DNA of 64,000 bases, taken from Sphingobacterium paludis. GTDB taxonomy: Bacteria; Bacteroidota; Bacteroidia; Sphingobacteriales; Sphingobacteriaceae. Positions 18,629 to 25,621 of the stretch are shown here, piece by piece. The notes under the pieces were generated by a model. The model did no database searches and was not told the DNA's origin. It saw nothing but the letters and a program-made list of their open reading frames with translations. Every line of letters begins with the position of its first letter. Within the stretch, counting starts at the first letter, position 1. Location: assembly GCF_004364125.1 (NCBI RefSeq), contig NZ_SNZV01000004.1, forward strand, positions 248,001 to 312,000. The letters run 5' to 3'. The position numbers were made by a program, and so were the translations under genes.

Positions 18629-19369
18629 TTATGGATGTTGCACCTTCTCTGCCAAAATCGTCTGTTCATCTCTACTCATTTGTCCCGCTCGCAAAGCCAA
18701 CAGTATATAGGTAAAAAACAAACTTACAGGAATTGAAAAATGATCACCGTCTGCCACAAAACCGACCAAGAATAATAGGTTTATTAAAAGCCAAAACCAA
18801 AAGAATATTTCCCAAAAAATTTTTGTCCTGCTGTATTGGTCTGGTGTAATGAAAAGTTTGGTCGGCAAATTTGTTTTTATAGTGGTCAAGAGAATGAATA
18901 TGTTTAGCGGAACAAGTAAAAGTAAATAGAATGGTATTTGTGTCATTAACGGAATTCCTATACTGTTTCCAAATGGAGGATAGTCACCGCGTACGCCACG
19001 AAATACGTAATACCAATATGTGCCTGGCAAAAGTAGAAGCCAAACAATGTTTGCAGAAATGAAAATTGCGGTTTTAGTGGGTGTCCTGTTGTTTTTAAAG
19101 TCGTTAAATGTCTTGACTTTTGTAAAAATTAAAAACAACAAAATTGTAGCTGAAGCAATCGCGAGTCCTGAACCTAAATCCATTAATATCACTTTGCTTG
19201 TTCTGCGTTCCGCTTCTTTTTTGTTATAGTCAGACTTCTCTATATCGTAATATTTACCAACTAAATCGTCTGCCGATCTTTGGCCTTTGTAATACGGTAA
19301 AGTCAAGGAGTATGAAAAAAGTCCAAGTCCGATTAGGAGCGTCAATATTGTTATTAGTCGTGGTGTCAT
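18629..19369 (-). CDS. Six-span membrane protein of unknown function
   Basis: A 246-residue protein. ATG at 19369 is chosen because it places the first membrane segment directly after the start; a TTG 23 codons upstream would add a charged, unrelated extension. About six hydrophobic spans are visible: LITILTLLIGLGLFSYS, SGLAIASATILLFLIF, IFISANIVWLLLLPG, IPFYLLLLVPLNIFILL, IFFWFWLLINLLFLVGF and IPVSLFFTYILLALRAG. A charged loop (EKSDYNKKEAERRTSK) separates the first two. I do not recognise the family. It lies next to the toxin-antitoxin region in the accessory-looking stretch. Confidence 0.6.
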   Translation of the reverse strand: MTPRLITILTLLIGLGLFSYSLTLPYYKGQRSADDLVGKYYDIEKSDYNKKEAERRTSKVILMDLGSGLAIASATILLFLIFTKVKTFNDFKNNRTPTKTAIFISANIVWLLLLPGTYWYYVFRGVRGDYPPFGNSIGIPLMTQIPFYLLLLVPLNIFILLTTIKTNLPTKLFITPDQYSRTKIFWEIFFWFWLLINLLFLVGFVADGDHFSIPVSLFFTYILLALRAGQMSRDEQTILAEKVQHP

Positions 19370-19442
19370 TCGCTGTGTCAGTTTTGGGTGCAAGCTATAG
19401 CGGTCCCGAGCTTCCCGAAGACGGGATTTTTGGTGCAAAAGT

Positions 19443-19523
19443 CTAATAGAAAAGCTGGTGTTTTAAGATATTCGTAGAATTCTTTAGTCTGCTTTGGTTA
19501 TCTATCTTTATTGTGATTTCCAT
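19443..19523 (-). pseudogene. Truncated, frameshifted remnant of the YafQ-module antitoxin
   Basis: The first eight residues, MEITIKID, are identical to the intact antitoxin at 20223. A small deletion then shifts the frame and the protein ends after 26 codons. It belongs to the left copy of the 220-bp duplication. Confidence 0.75.
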
Positions 19524-19676
19524 ATCCGCAAATTTTAATAATACTCCCCCTAATTTATTAAAAATAAAGATTGTTGGCTGTTGGGCGGAGAACGAAAGAA
19601 GATTTCTAAAAAACCGACACTCCGTAAAAACAAAAAGCGACTCCAATGGAATCGCTTTTTTTTGTAGCCCGTAGGG
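19458..19676. repeat. Left copy of ~220-bp direct repeat (antitoxin 5' part, leader, terminator, tRNA-Glu 3' end)
   Basis: Matches 20155-20375 with scattered differences: antitoxin start, upstream AT-rich leader, a stretch containing AAAACCGACACTCCGTAAAA, the terminator hairpin, and the last 14 bases, TGTAGCCCGTAGGG, of the tRNA-Glu gene end. Homology stops inside the tRNA. Confidence 0.85.
19628..19664. terminator. Terminator hairpin, duplicated copy
   Basis: AAAAAGCGA/TCGCTTTTT arms, identical to the hairpin following tRNA-Glu at 20331. It is orphaned here, with only the tRNA 3' fragment beside it. Confidence 0.6.
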
Positions 19677-19756
19677 ATATTAGAATATTGCTTTAACGTG
19701 TTCAAACAGGCGATCTTTAAATTCCGGGAATTCTTTAAAGGCAATCAAAGCGAATC

Positions 19757-20029
19757 CTAAAATAAGTCGCTGTGTGTACCTGTTCTTATTAAAGTAACAA
19801 GTTTTATTGTGTCGTCCTGTTCCCAAACCAACAGCCAATCGGGTTGGATATGGCACTCCCAAAATCTTTTATAATTACCCGTCAACTTATGCGGTTTGTT
19901 TTTTAATGGGAGCGAGCCTTTTTCAACCAATTGGGTAACGACTTCATCGAGTAGTCGCATATCCAAACCACGCTTTTTGGCAAGTTTAATATCTTTTTTG
20001 AACCTCCCGGTCTGTTCAAGCTGATACAT
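19757..20029 (-). CDS. YafQ/RelE-family type II toxin (mRNA interferase)
   Basis: A 90-residue toxin. GRFKKDIKLAKKRG near the N-terminus, LTGNYKRFWECHIQPDWLLV in the centre and RTGTHSDLF at the C-terminus match YafQ, including the catalytic C-terminal histidine of the RTGTH motif. YafQ toxins cleave mRNA on the ribosome and are held inactive by the cognate antitoxin. Its ATG overlaps the antitoxin stop by one base (TAATG), so translation is probably coupled. It lies between two direct repeats beside tRNA-Glu. The key residues look intact. Confidence 0.88.
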   Translation of the reverse strand: MYQLEQTGRFKKDIKLAKKRGLDMRLLDEVVTQLVEKGSLPLKNKPHKLTGNYKRFWECHIQPDWLLVWEQDDTIKLVTLIRTGTHSDLF

Positions 20030-20223
20030 TACGAGTAGAGTTCTTTTCTGAAATCTTCAAGAGTTGTTTTGGTCGCCTTGCCCGATTTAGCTTCTTTTAT
20101 TGCTTTCTCAGTATCTTTATTATAACGGGTTTCTTCAAGCTCTACAAAAGGTAGTGTTTTAAGGTATTCATAGAATGCTTTAGCCTGCTTGCTTCGCTTA
20201 TCTATCTTTATTGTGATTTCCAT
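20029..20223 (-). CDS. Antitoxin of the YafQ-type module
   Basis: A 64-residue protein directly upstream of and overlapping the YafQ-like toxin by one base. It has an N-terminal strand (MEITIKID) and a charged C-terminal helix (LEDFRKELYS) that would wrap the toxin. It lacks an obvious ribbon-helix-helix DinJ signature, so autoregulation by DNA binding cannot be asserted. The identification rests on position, size and coupling. A broken second copy is at 19443. Confidence 0.8.
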   Translation of the reverse strand: MEITIKIDKRSKQAKAFYEYLKTLPFVELEETRYNKDTEKAIKEAKSGKATKTTLEDFRKELYS

Positions 20224-20375
20224 ATTCGCAAATTTTAATGATACTTCTCAAAATTACAAAAAAATAAGATTGTTCGCTGTTGGGTAGGGAACGAAAGAAG
20301 ATTTCTAAAAAACCGACACTCCGTAAAAACAAAAAGCGACTCCAATGGAATCGCTTTTTTTGTAGCCCGTAGGGG
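20155..20375. repeat. Right copy of ~220-bp direct repeat
   Basis: Intact counterpart of 19458-19676. It spans the antitoxin 5' part, its leader, the terminator and the 3' end of tRNA-Glu. Confidence 0.85.
20331..20361. terminator. Terminator of tRNA-Glu
   Basis: Arms AAAAAGCGA (20331-20339) and TCGCTTTTT (20351-20359), with T-runs on both strands, directly 3' of the tRNA. Confidence 0.75.
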
Positions 20376-20434
20376 AATCGAACCCCTGTTTCAAGAATGA
20401 AAATCTTGCGTCCTAACCCCTAGACGAACGGGCC
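20363..20434 (-). tRNA. tRNA-Glu (TTC)
   Basis: A 72-nt cloverleaf on the minus strand. Acceptor arm GGCCCGT/ACGGGCT, D-arm GTCT..GGAC, anticodon stem CAAGA/TCTTG with loop TTTTCAT and anticodon TTC at 20401-20399, T-arm AGGGGTTCGATTCCCCT. CCA is not encoded. Its 3' end is duplicated at 19663-19676, suggesting use as an integration site. Confidence 0.95.
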
Positions 20435-20452
20435 TTTTTGTGTTTCGGTGTG

Positions 20453-20484
20453 CAAATATAGAAAGGATTATTAATTATCCAAAA
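20453..20484 (-). promoter_or_regulatory. Consensus Bacteroidota promoter of tRNA-Glu
   Basis: On the minus strand TTTTG, a 19-bp spacer, then TATATTTG, which exactly fits the TTTG-N19-TAnnTTTG consensus. The -7 box ends 18 bp before the tRNA 5' end. Confidence 0.85.
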
Positions 20485-20560
20485 TATTTTTTTAAAAAAG
20501 TATAATTTGAAAAAATGCGTTATTTTTAGGCTCTTTCACGACCTTGACACACGGTAAAGC

Positions 20561-23047
20561 ATGAAACTTAAAAAAGGAATATTAACTATACTAACATCAG
20601 CGTGCCTGGCAAGCTTATGCTCACCTGCTTTTGCACAGGTTAATGGAGCACCGATCTCGCTACACTGGCGCACGGCAGATGCCTATAATGGAAAGGACAA
20701 CCTCGAATTGACACTTGTGGTCAAGAATACCAGTTCCAGCGACTATGCCTTAGCCGATGCAGACCTTTGGTTCAATGCGATCTACCCCATTGAAGAAGCC
20801 AAAAAGTCGAACTACGAGATTTCGGGTAAAAATGGTAACCTGTTTAAGATTCGCTTTGCTGACGACCTTCGTATAGCTCCTCAGGATTCTTTACTGCTAC
20901 AGTACACCTCAAAATATCCGATTCTAAATACCTCCAACATCCCGAATGGATTTTACCTACAAAGCAGGGCCAACCCGACGGTTGTCAATCCCGTCTCGCT
21001 AACCGTGCAACCCATACAGGCTAGCCCCGCCGATCAGACCAGCTACTGGGCAGCTCTTTATGAGAAGAACAAGGCGAGACAGGTGTCTGCTGCGGCAAAG
21101 CCAATGTTGCCGAGCCCCAAGTCGCTAAAAAAACAAAACGGTACGCTTGTTTTTGACAAAGAGGTTTCCTATTGGGTAGATCCGGCTTTCCAGTCTGAGA
21201 TGCCGAATTTAGCGCTTTTTTCGGCTACGTTTGCGTCGTTAACTTTCGTGGAGAAAACAGAAAAAGATGCCGCCGTGACGATTCACAAGAAGGCAGGGTA
21301 TGGCCCCGAGGCCTACGCCTTGAAGATCACTAAACGCGGTATTCAAATCGAAGCGAGCACCGAAGCCGGTGTCTTCTACGCGATACAATCGCTACGCTCG
21401 CTATCGGACGCTAGCGCATGGGATAGCGGCAAGCTTACACTGCCACTTGTCGACATTCAGGATGAACCCCGATTCGCTTACCGCGGCTTTATGATGGACA
21501 TCGCGCGTAATTTTAAAGATAAGGCGACATTGTTGAAATACATTGACCTGCTCTCGTATTATAAGCTCAACACGTTTCATCTACACTTTATTGATGATGA
21601 AGGATGGCGAATCGCGATTGCGGCGTTACCGGAGCTCACGGAAATTGGAGCGAACAGATCACCGGCGTATGCGGAGCAGAAGGGTATTCAGCCAGCTTAT
21701 GGCTCAGGCGCGCAATCCACACCTGCTGATTTCCTAAGCCGGGAAGATTTTATAGAAATCCTGCGTTATGCCAAGCAGCGGCATATTACCGTAGTGCCGG
21801 AGATTGAAACACCTGGGCACGCGCGTGCCTCTATCAAGGCCATGGAAGCGCGTTACCACAAATATTTGAAAGCTGGAAACCGCGTGGAAGCAGAGCGGTA
21901 CCTACTGCATGATTTCGAGGATAAGTCGGTTTATAGTTCGGCGCAATACTGGAATGATAATGTGATGAATGTGGCTTTACCGTCCGTCTATTCGTTTATA
22001 TCTGTTGTGCTGGATGAATTCAAAGCCATGTATAGCGAAGCTGGTGTAGAACTGAAAAAAGTGTCCTTAGGTGGTGACGAGGTGCCAAATGGTGCATGGG
22101 AAAAATCGCCAAAAATTAAGCAGCTGATGGATAGCAGCGGTATGAAATCTGTCTACGAGGTGTGGCCCTACTACATTAAAAATATCAATAAACTGTGTCA
22201 GGATAAAGGTCTTCAGCTTGCTGGATGGGAAGAAATGGGGATGGTAAACAAAGGTCAGGGAATGGAAGTAAACCAAGAGCTGGCGTCTGCCAACATACAA
22301 TTGGATGTGTGGAACAATCTGATTGGCGGCGGGCAAGAGGATCTGGCTTACCGTCTGGCAAATGCAGGCTACCCCACGGTATACATCAGCGCGAATAATA
22401 ACTATTTTGATATGGCTTGGGATACAAACTTCGAGGAGCCAGGCTTAAAATGGGCCTCCTATGCCGATCTCTATCAATCGTACACCTTCTTGCCGGAAAA
22501 CTTTTTTGCATCCATTGACCATAGTGTGAATGGAGCAAAGTTTAAGGCTGGGCATTTCAACGACAAGAAAAGGCTAAATGAAAAAGGCCGATCGAACTTG
22601 ATAGGCATAAAAGGTGGGCTATGGGCCGAGACGGTAGCGTCAGCTGACCGATTGGATTATATGATATTCCCCAGGTTGTTTTCCCTAGCGGAGCGCGCTT
22701 GGGCGCCGCGTAGAGCCTATGAAGACGATACCAAGTTTGCTATCAAAAATTTTAACAAAGATTACAGTGAATTTTTGAATAAGGTGAGTAAAGACGAACT
22801 ACCTAAACTGTCTTCGCAGGTGGCTTATAGGCTGCCCGCTGTTGGTGTAAAAGAAATCGCTGGCAAGTTGCACGCCAATACAGAATATCCTGGCTACAGC
22901 ATATATTACACCGTAGATGGAACAGCACCTACGGCAACAAGCGATCATTATCGTGCGCCAATAGCTATCAAAGCTGGACAAACAGCCCGCTTTGTGGTTA
23001 TCGACGAGCAGGGCAGGCAGGGTACAGTTTCCGTTATTCGGAAATAG
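20561..23047 (+). CDS. Secreted beta-N-acetylhexosaminidase (GH20)
   Basis: An 828-residue enzyme with signal peptide ending CSPAFAQ. Order of domains: N-terminal chitobiase/hexosaminidase carbohydrate-binding-like domain (about 25-165), GH20b alpha/beta domain (190-305), catalytic TIM barrel (from DIQDEPRFAYRGFMMDIARN, about 305-740), and a C-terminal chitobiase-type domain with YYTVDGTAP. The catalytic pair is Asp506-Glu507 in SLGGDEVPNG, used in substrate-assisted hydrolysis of terminal GlcNAc or GalNAc. The histidine often found in the H-x-GGDE motif is Ser here. It probably degrades chitin-type or glycoprotein glycans in the periplasm. It is not linked to the SusCD genes upstream. Its 3' end overlaps ytxJ convergently by 14 bp. 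Confidence 0.93.
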   Translation: MKLKKGILTILTSACLASLCSPAFAQVNGAPISLHWRTADAYNGKDNLELTLVVKNTSSSDYALADADLWFNAIYPIEEAKKSNYEISGKNGNLFKIRFADDLRIAPQDSLLLQYTSKYPILNTSNIPNGFYLQSRANPTVVNPVSLTVQPIQASPADQTSYWAALYEKNKARQVSAAAKPMLPSPKSLKKQNGTLVFDKEVSYWVDPAFQSEMPNLALFSATFASLTFVEKTEKDAAVTIHKKAGYGPEAYALKITKRGIQIEASTEAGVFYAIQSLRSLSDASAWDSGKLTLPLVDIQDEPRFAYRGFMMDIARNFKDKATLLKYIDLLSYYKLNTFHLHFIDDEGWRIAIAALPELTEIGANRSPAYAEQKGIQPAYGSGAQSTPADFLSREDFIEILRYAKQRHITVVPEIETPGHARASIKAMEARYHKYLKAGNRVEAERYLLHDFEDKSVYSSAQYWNDNVMNVALPSVYSFISVVLDEFKAMYSEAGVELKKVSLGGDEVPNGAWEKSPKIKQLMDSSGMKSVYEVWPYYIKNINKLCQDKGLQLAGWEEMGMVNKGQGMEVNQELASANIQLDVWNNLIGGGQEDLAYRLANAGYPTVYISANNNYFDMAWDTNFEEPGLKWASYADLYQSYTFLPENFFASIDHSVNGAKFKAGHFNDKKRLNEKGRSNLIGIKGGLWAETVASADRLDYMIFPRLFSLAERAWAPRRAYEDDTKFAIKNFNKDYSEFLNKVSKDELPKLSSQVAYRLPAVGVKEIAGKLHANTEYPGYSIYYTVDGTAPTATSDHYRAPIAIKAGQTARFVVIDEQGRQGTVSVIRK

Positions 23048-23366
23048 CGCTAAGGGCATCAGGAAGTTCTATATCCTGGTGTGATGCATGGTAAAGACAA
23101 GAGTCTCCTTTTAGCACCAATAGCTGAGGAGATTCGTGTCTTATCGACCATTTCTCCGCAATGTAATTGGATACATCCCGTTGAGCGATCAAGTCCAAAT
23201 AATAAATAGGCATATCTGCCGGTAACTGTTTGAAATCGTATTCCAAATTGCGTTTAGCCATGCTACTTACCGAGCAGCGTGTGCTATGTTTAAAGACTAT
23301 AAATGCGCTACCTGTCGTACTTAATTCTTCCAGTTGCGCTATTGATGTAAGTGGTTTCCAGCTCAT
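23034..23366 (-). CDS. ytxJ: Bacilliredoxin YtxJ (bacillithiol-linked thioredoxin-like protein)
   Basis: A 110-residue thioredoxin-fold protein. FKHSTRCSVSSMAKRN carries the single active-site cysteine (TRCSVS, monothiol), and ESPQLLVLK is the cis-proline strand. YtxJ proteins reduce mixed disulfides between proteins and bacillithiol in the cytoplasm and are found in Firmicutes and Bacteroidota. It starts 4 bp after the end of the upstream secreted protein and so shares its transcript. It implies that the organism makes bacillithiol; the biosynthesis genes are not in the window. Confidence 0.88.
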   Translation of the reverse strand: MSWKPLTSIAQLEELSTTGSAFIVFKHSTRCSVSSMAKRNLEYDFKQLPADMPIYYLDLIAQRDVSNYIAEKWSIRHESPQLLVLKGDSCLYHASHQDIELPDALSAISE

Positions 23367-23370
23367 TTAA

Positions 23371-24087
23371 TTAAAGATTTGAAAATTTTGTATCTTCCAT
23401 TTCCGTAAATGCGGCTACGGTGGTGAATGACGTACTTCTATCTTGATTATTCATGCTTTTAAAGGATGTAGGCAACATTAAGCCGCCACCGATATCTTTG
23501 TATCCGTCCACGTAAAACTCATTGCCATCTTTATCCACAATCTGTTTGATGATGCCATTCTCGCTATTAAAATAGAGCTCGCCGGATAGATTGTTCTCTT
23601 TTAGCTGAAAGGGAATGTAAAGGAGCTTCTCCGCGTTTACAATTTTTGAAGCAGCTTTCCCTGTTTTATCAACCAAGGTCGGTAAGAAAAGCAAAGAAGC
23701 ATCCTTATTGAATTGCTCATTAATTTTTGAAAAAATTTCTTCGCCTTCCGCGGATATCGACTTGCTTTCGACGCCATTGTGCGCTAGCTTAGCAAGCTTA
23801 TCGGTTTTGAAATTGAACAGTGCGATCCAGGTATCACCTTCGCTAGATTTGCCTTCAAAACGCACCTGACCAGATTGTTTGTTGATCAAAAACTTCCTTC
23901 CACTCTGTAAATACCTCGATTCATTTCCATGTGCCGTGAAGAGGATGTAGTTGGTATTATCCCATTTGGCTTTGCCGCCAATGCCTTTCCATAATAGCGA
24001 AACAGATTCTTGGCTAGCTTGGGCCATGAGCTGTCCTCCTGTGTACACGAGAAGACCAATAATTGCAGCCTTTAAAAATGTTTTCAT
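23371..24087 (-). CDS. Secreted protein of unknown function (beta-rich)
   Basis: A 238-residue protein. ATG at 24087 is chosen because it opens a clear signal peptide (MKTFLKAAIIGLLVYTGGQLMAQ); the frame stays open 99 codons further upstream but without coding character. The mature protein is rich in short strands (FLINKQSGQVRFEG, then ELYFNSENGIIKQIVD and MLPTSFKSM), reminiscent of LolA/LolB-like or outer-membrane lipoprotein-sorting folds, though I cannot assign it. It is co-transcribed with ytxJ (4 bp). Expected to be periplasmic. Confidence 0.7.
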   Translation of the reverse strand: MKTFLKAAIIGLLVYTGGQLMAQASQESVSLLWKGIGGKAKWDNTNYILFTAHGNESRYLQSGRKFLINKQSGQVRFEGKSSEGDTWIALFNFKTDKLAKLAHNGVESKSISAEGEEIFSKINEQFNKDASLLFLPTLVDKTGKAASKIVNAEKLLYIPFQLKENNLSGELYFNSENGIIKQIVDKDGNEFYVDGYKDIGGGLMLPTSFKSMNNQDRSTSFTTVAAFTEMEDTKFSNL

Positions 24088-24152
24088 TGCGTTGTTTTTT
24101 ATTAAAGAGATAGCAGACATGCCAATTTTAAGCAAGGAACTGCTGTTACCTG

Positions 24153-24281
24153 TTATCTTAGCTTGCGCCTTGTCATTGGATAAGTGCCATAAGCAATGCA
24201 CGTACCTGACGCATGACCTGAAGAATAGATGCCTAAGCAGGAGAAGAGTAAGTTGATGAGGAGGATAAAATAGCGCTTCAT
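24153..24281 (-). CDS. Possible 42-residue small secreted peptide
   Basis: ATG at 24281 opens 42 codons: MKRYFILLINLLFSCLGIYS forms a signal-sequence-like start, then a short tail with one cysteine and a basic end (TRRKLR). It lies between ribH and the secreted-protein gene on the same strand. No strong ribosome site is visible. It may be a small exported peptide, a degraded gene start or chance. Confidence 0.25.
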   Translation of the reverse strand: MKRYFILLINLLFSCLGIYSSGHASGTCIAYGTYPMTRRKLR

Positions 24282-24304
24282 ATCTGAAAAGCTTGGATTG
24301 AAGT

Positions 24305-24796
24305 TTAGCTATATTGCTTGCTAAGGCGAGCCATTTGAATAGCCGTAATTGCCGCTTCTTCGCCTTTATTGCCATGTATGCCACCAGAGCGATCCAGTGC
24401 CTGTTGCAAGTTGTCGGTTGTCAATACGCCGAAAATTACGGGCTTGTTGTATTTAAGCGCAACATGCGCAACACCGTGTCCTACGGCGTCGCAGATGAAA
24501 TCAAAATGCCTCGTTTCGCCCTGTATCACACAACCCAGACAAATGACAGCGTCGATCGCTTGGTTGCGCAGCACGATATCTGCACCGGATATCAATTCAT
24601 AGCTTCCCGGTACCTGAACGACTTCAATGTCTCTTTCGAGAGCACCATGTTTCAATAGACCGCTCACGGCACCGTCCAATAGAGCGCCCGTAACTTGGGC
24701 ATTCCACTGCGATACCACGATCGCAAATTTTAACCCATCTGCATTTCCAACTTCTAGGTGTGAGAAGTCTGAGAGATTTTTCAAGCTGCTTGACAT
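24305..24796 (-). CDS. ribH: 6,7-dimethyl-8-ribityllumazine synthase
   Basis: A 163-residue enzyme of riboflavin synthesis that condenses 5-amino-6-ribitylamino-uracil with dihydroxybutanone phosphate. Signatures: VSQWNAQVTGALLDGA, QVPGSYELISGAD (substrate loop), CLGCVIQGETRHFDFI and PVIFGVLTTDNLQQALDRSGG, with the catalytic histidine in RHFDF. Length is normal for the icosahedral enzyme. It follows the TPR gene on the same strand but a terminator lies between. Other rib genes are not in the window. Confidence 0.97.
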   Translation of the reverse strand: MSSSLKNLSDFSHLEVGNADGLKFAIVVSQWNAQVTGALLDGAVSGLLKHGALERDIEVVQVPGSYELISGADIVLRNQAIDAVICLGCVIQGETRHFDFICDAVGHGVAHVALKYNKPVIFGVLTTDNLQQALDRSGGIHGNKGEEAAITAIQMARLSKQYS

Positions 24797-24811
24797 AGAC
24801 GCAAAGGTAAA

Positions 24812-24845
24812 TAAAAAAGGCTACTTAATAAAATAAGCAGCCTCT
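24812..24845 (-). terminator. Terminator after the TPR-protein gene
   Basis: On the minus strand AGGCTGCTT, a 7-base loop, then AAGTAGCCT followed by TTTTTT. It stops the upstream gene before ribH. Confidence 0.75.
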
Positions 24846-24865
24846 TCGTCTCTTTATATGTTACA

Positions 24866-25534
24866 CTACTGTTTCGCTTGTACGCGAGCGAGTGGTCCAT
24901 CGATCATATTGGCTTCCGGGCTTTCCGGATAGTCTGATTTGATCGACTGATATGCTTTTTCCGCATTTTTGAAATCTTCCAACGCCTCGTAAACCAAACC
25001 CAGCTTTTTAAGGAACAAAGGTGTGGTGTATGTATTGCTTGCTTTATCTGCTGCTTTTTTATAGTAGTCTGCTGCAGATTTGTAGTCTTTGGATTCTGAA
25101 TAGGCATCACCAATTAAACCCGTTACCAACGGATCTAAAACTTCACTACCCGTATCTGAATATTTTTGTAGATACTTTATGGCATCCTGAAAATTACCTT
25201 GACGAAGGTACAAGCCTCCTAGATAGGCATTGGCGATGTTAGCAGACTTTGTGTTAGAATATTCATCAGCAATTTCCTTGAACCCCAAGAACGACCCATC
25301 TCCATTAATAGCTTTTGCCTGTAGCGAGTCAATCATAGCATATTCTTCTGCTTTATAAATTTGATTGGCGGCTTTTTCTGCACGAGGAGCCAGATATAAC
25401 TTTTGGTAACCCAAATACAACAATATCAAAACGATGATACCGCCGACAATAAAGGCTATACTTTTTTGGTTGTCCTGAAAAAAAGAACCTGTTGACTTTT
25501 TAGGCTCTATTGGATTTACATTTGTGTTTGACAT
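24866..25534 (-). CDS. Membrane-anchored tetratricopeptide-repeat protein (YfgM-like)
   Basis: A 222-residue protein with one N-terminal membrane span (SIAFIVGGIIVLILLYLGYQ, about 27-46) and a periplasmic TPR domain: SANIANAYLGGLYLRQGNFQ, LVTGLIGDAYSESKDYKSAA, KKLGLVYEALEDFKNAEKAY. This is the layout of YfgM, an ancillary protein of the SecYEG translocon/periplasmic chaperone network. In Bacteroidota its role is not established. It is a single transcription unit ending at the terminator at 24812. Confidence 0.8.
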   Translation of the reverse strand: MSNTNVNPIEPKKSTGSFFQDNQKSIAFIVGGIIVLILLYLGYQKLYLAPRAEKAANQIYKAEEYAMIDSLQAKAINGDGSFLGFKEIADEYSNTKSANIANAYLGGLYLRQGNFQDAIKYLQKYSDTGSEVLDPLVTGLIGDAYSESKDYKSAADYYKKAADKASNTYTTPLFLKKLGLVYEALEDFKNAEKAYQSIKSDYPESPEANMIDGPLARVQAKQ

Positions 25535-25621
25535 CTGCTAGTATCGTATAATAAATATGGAACGCAAAATTACACTTTTAAAAGTTTATTGCAAGTATTA
25601 ATATAAAATCTCGGCTTTATA

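Noticed and set aside
24088-24384. 99-codon N-terminal extension of the secreted protein at 23371
   Set aside because: It would run through the spacer and into ribH, and an obvious signal peptide begins at 24087.
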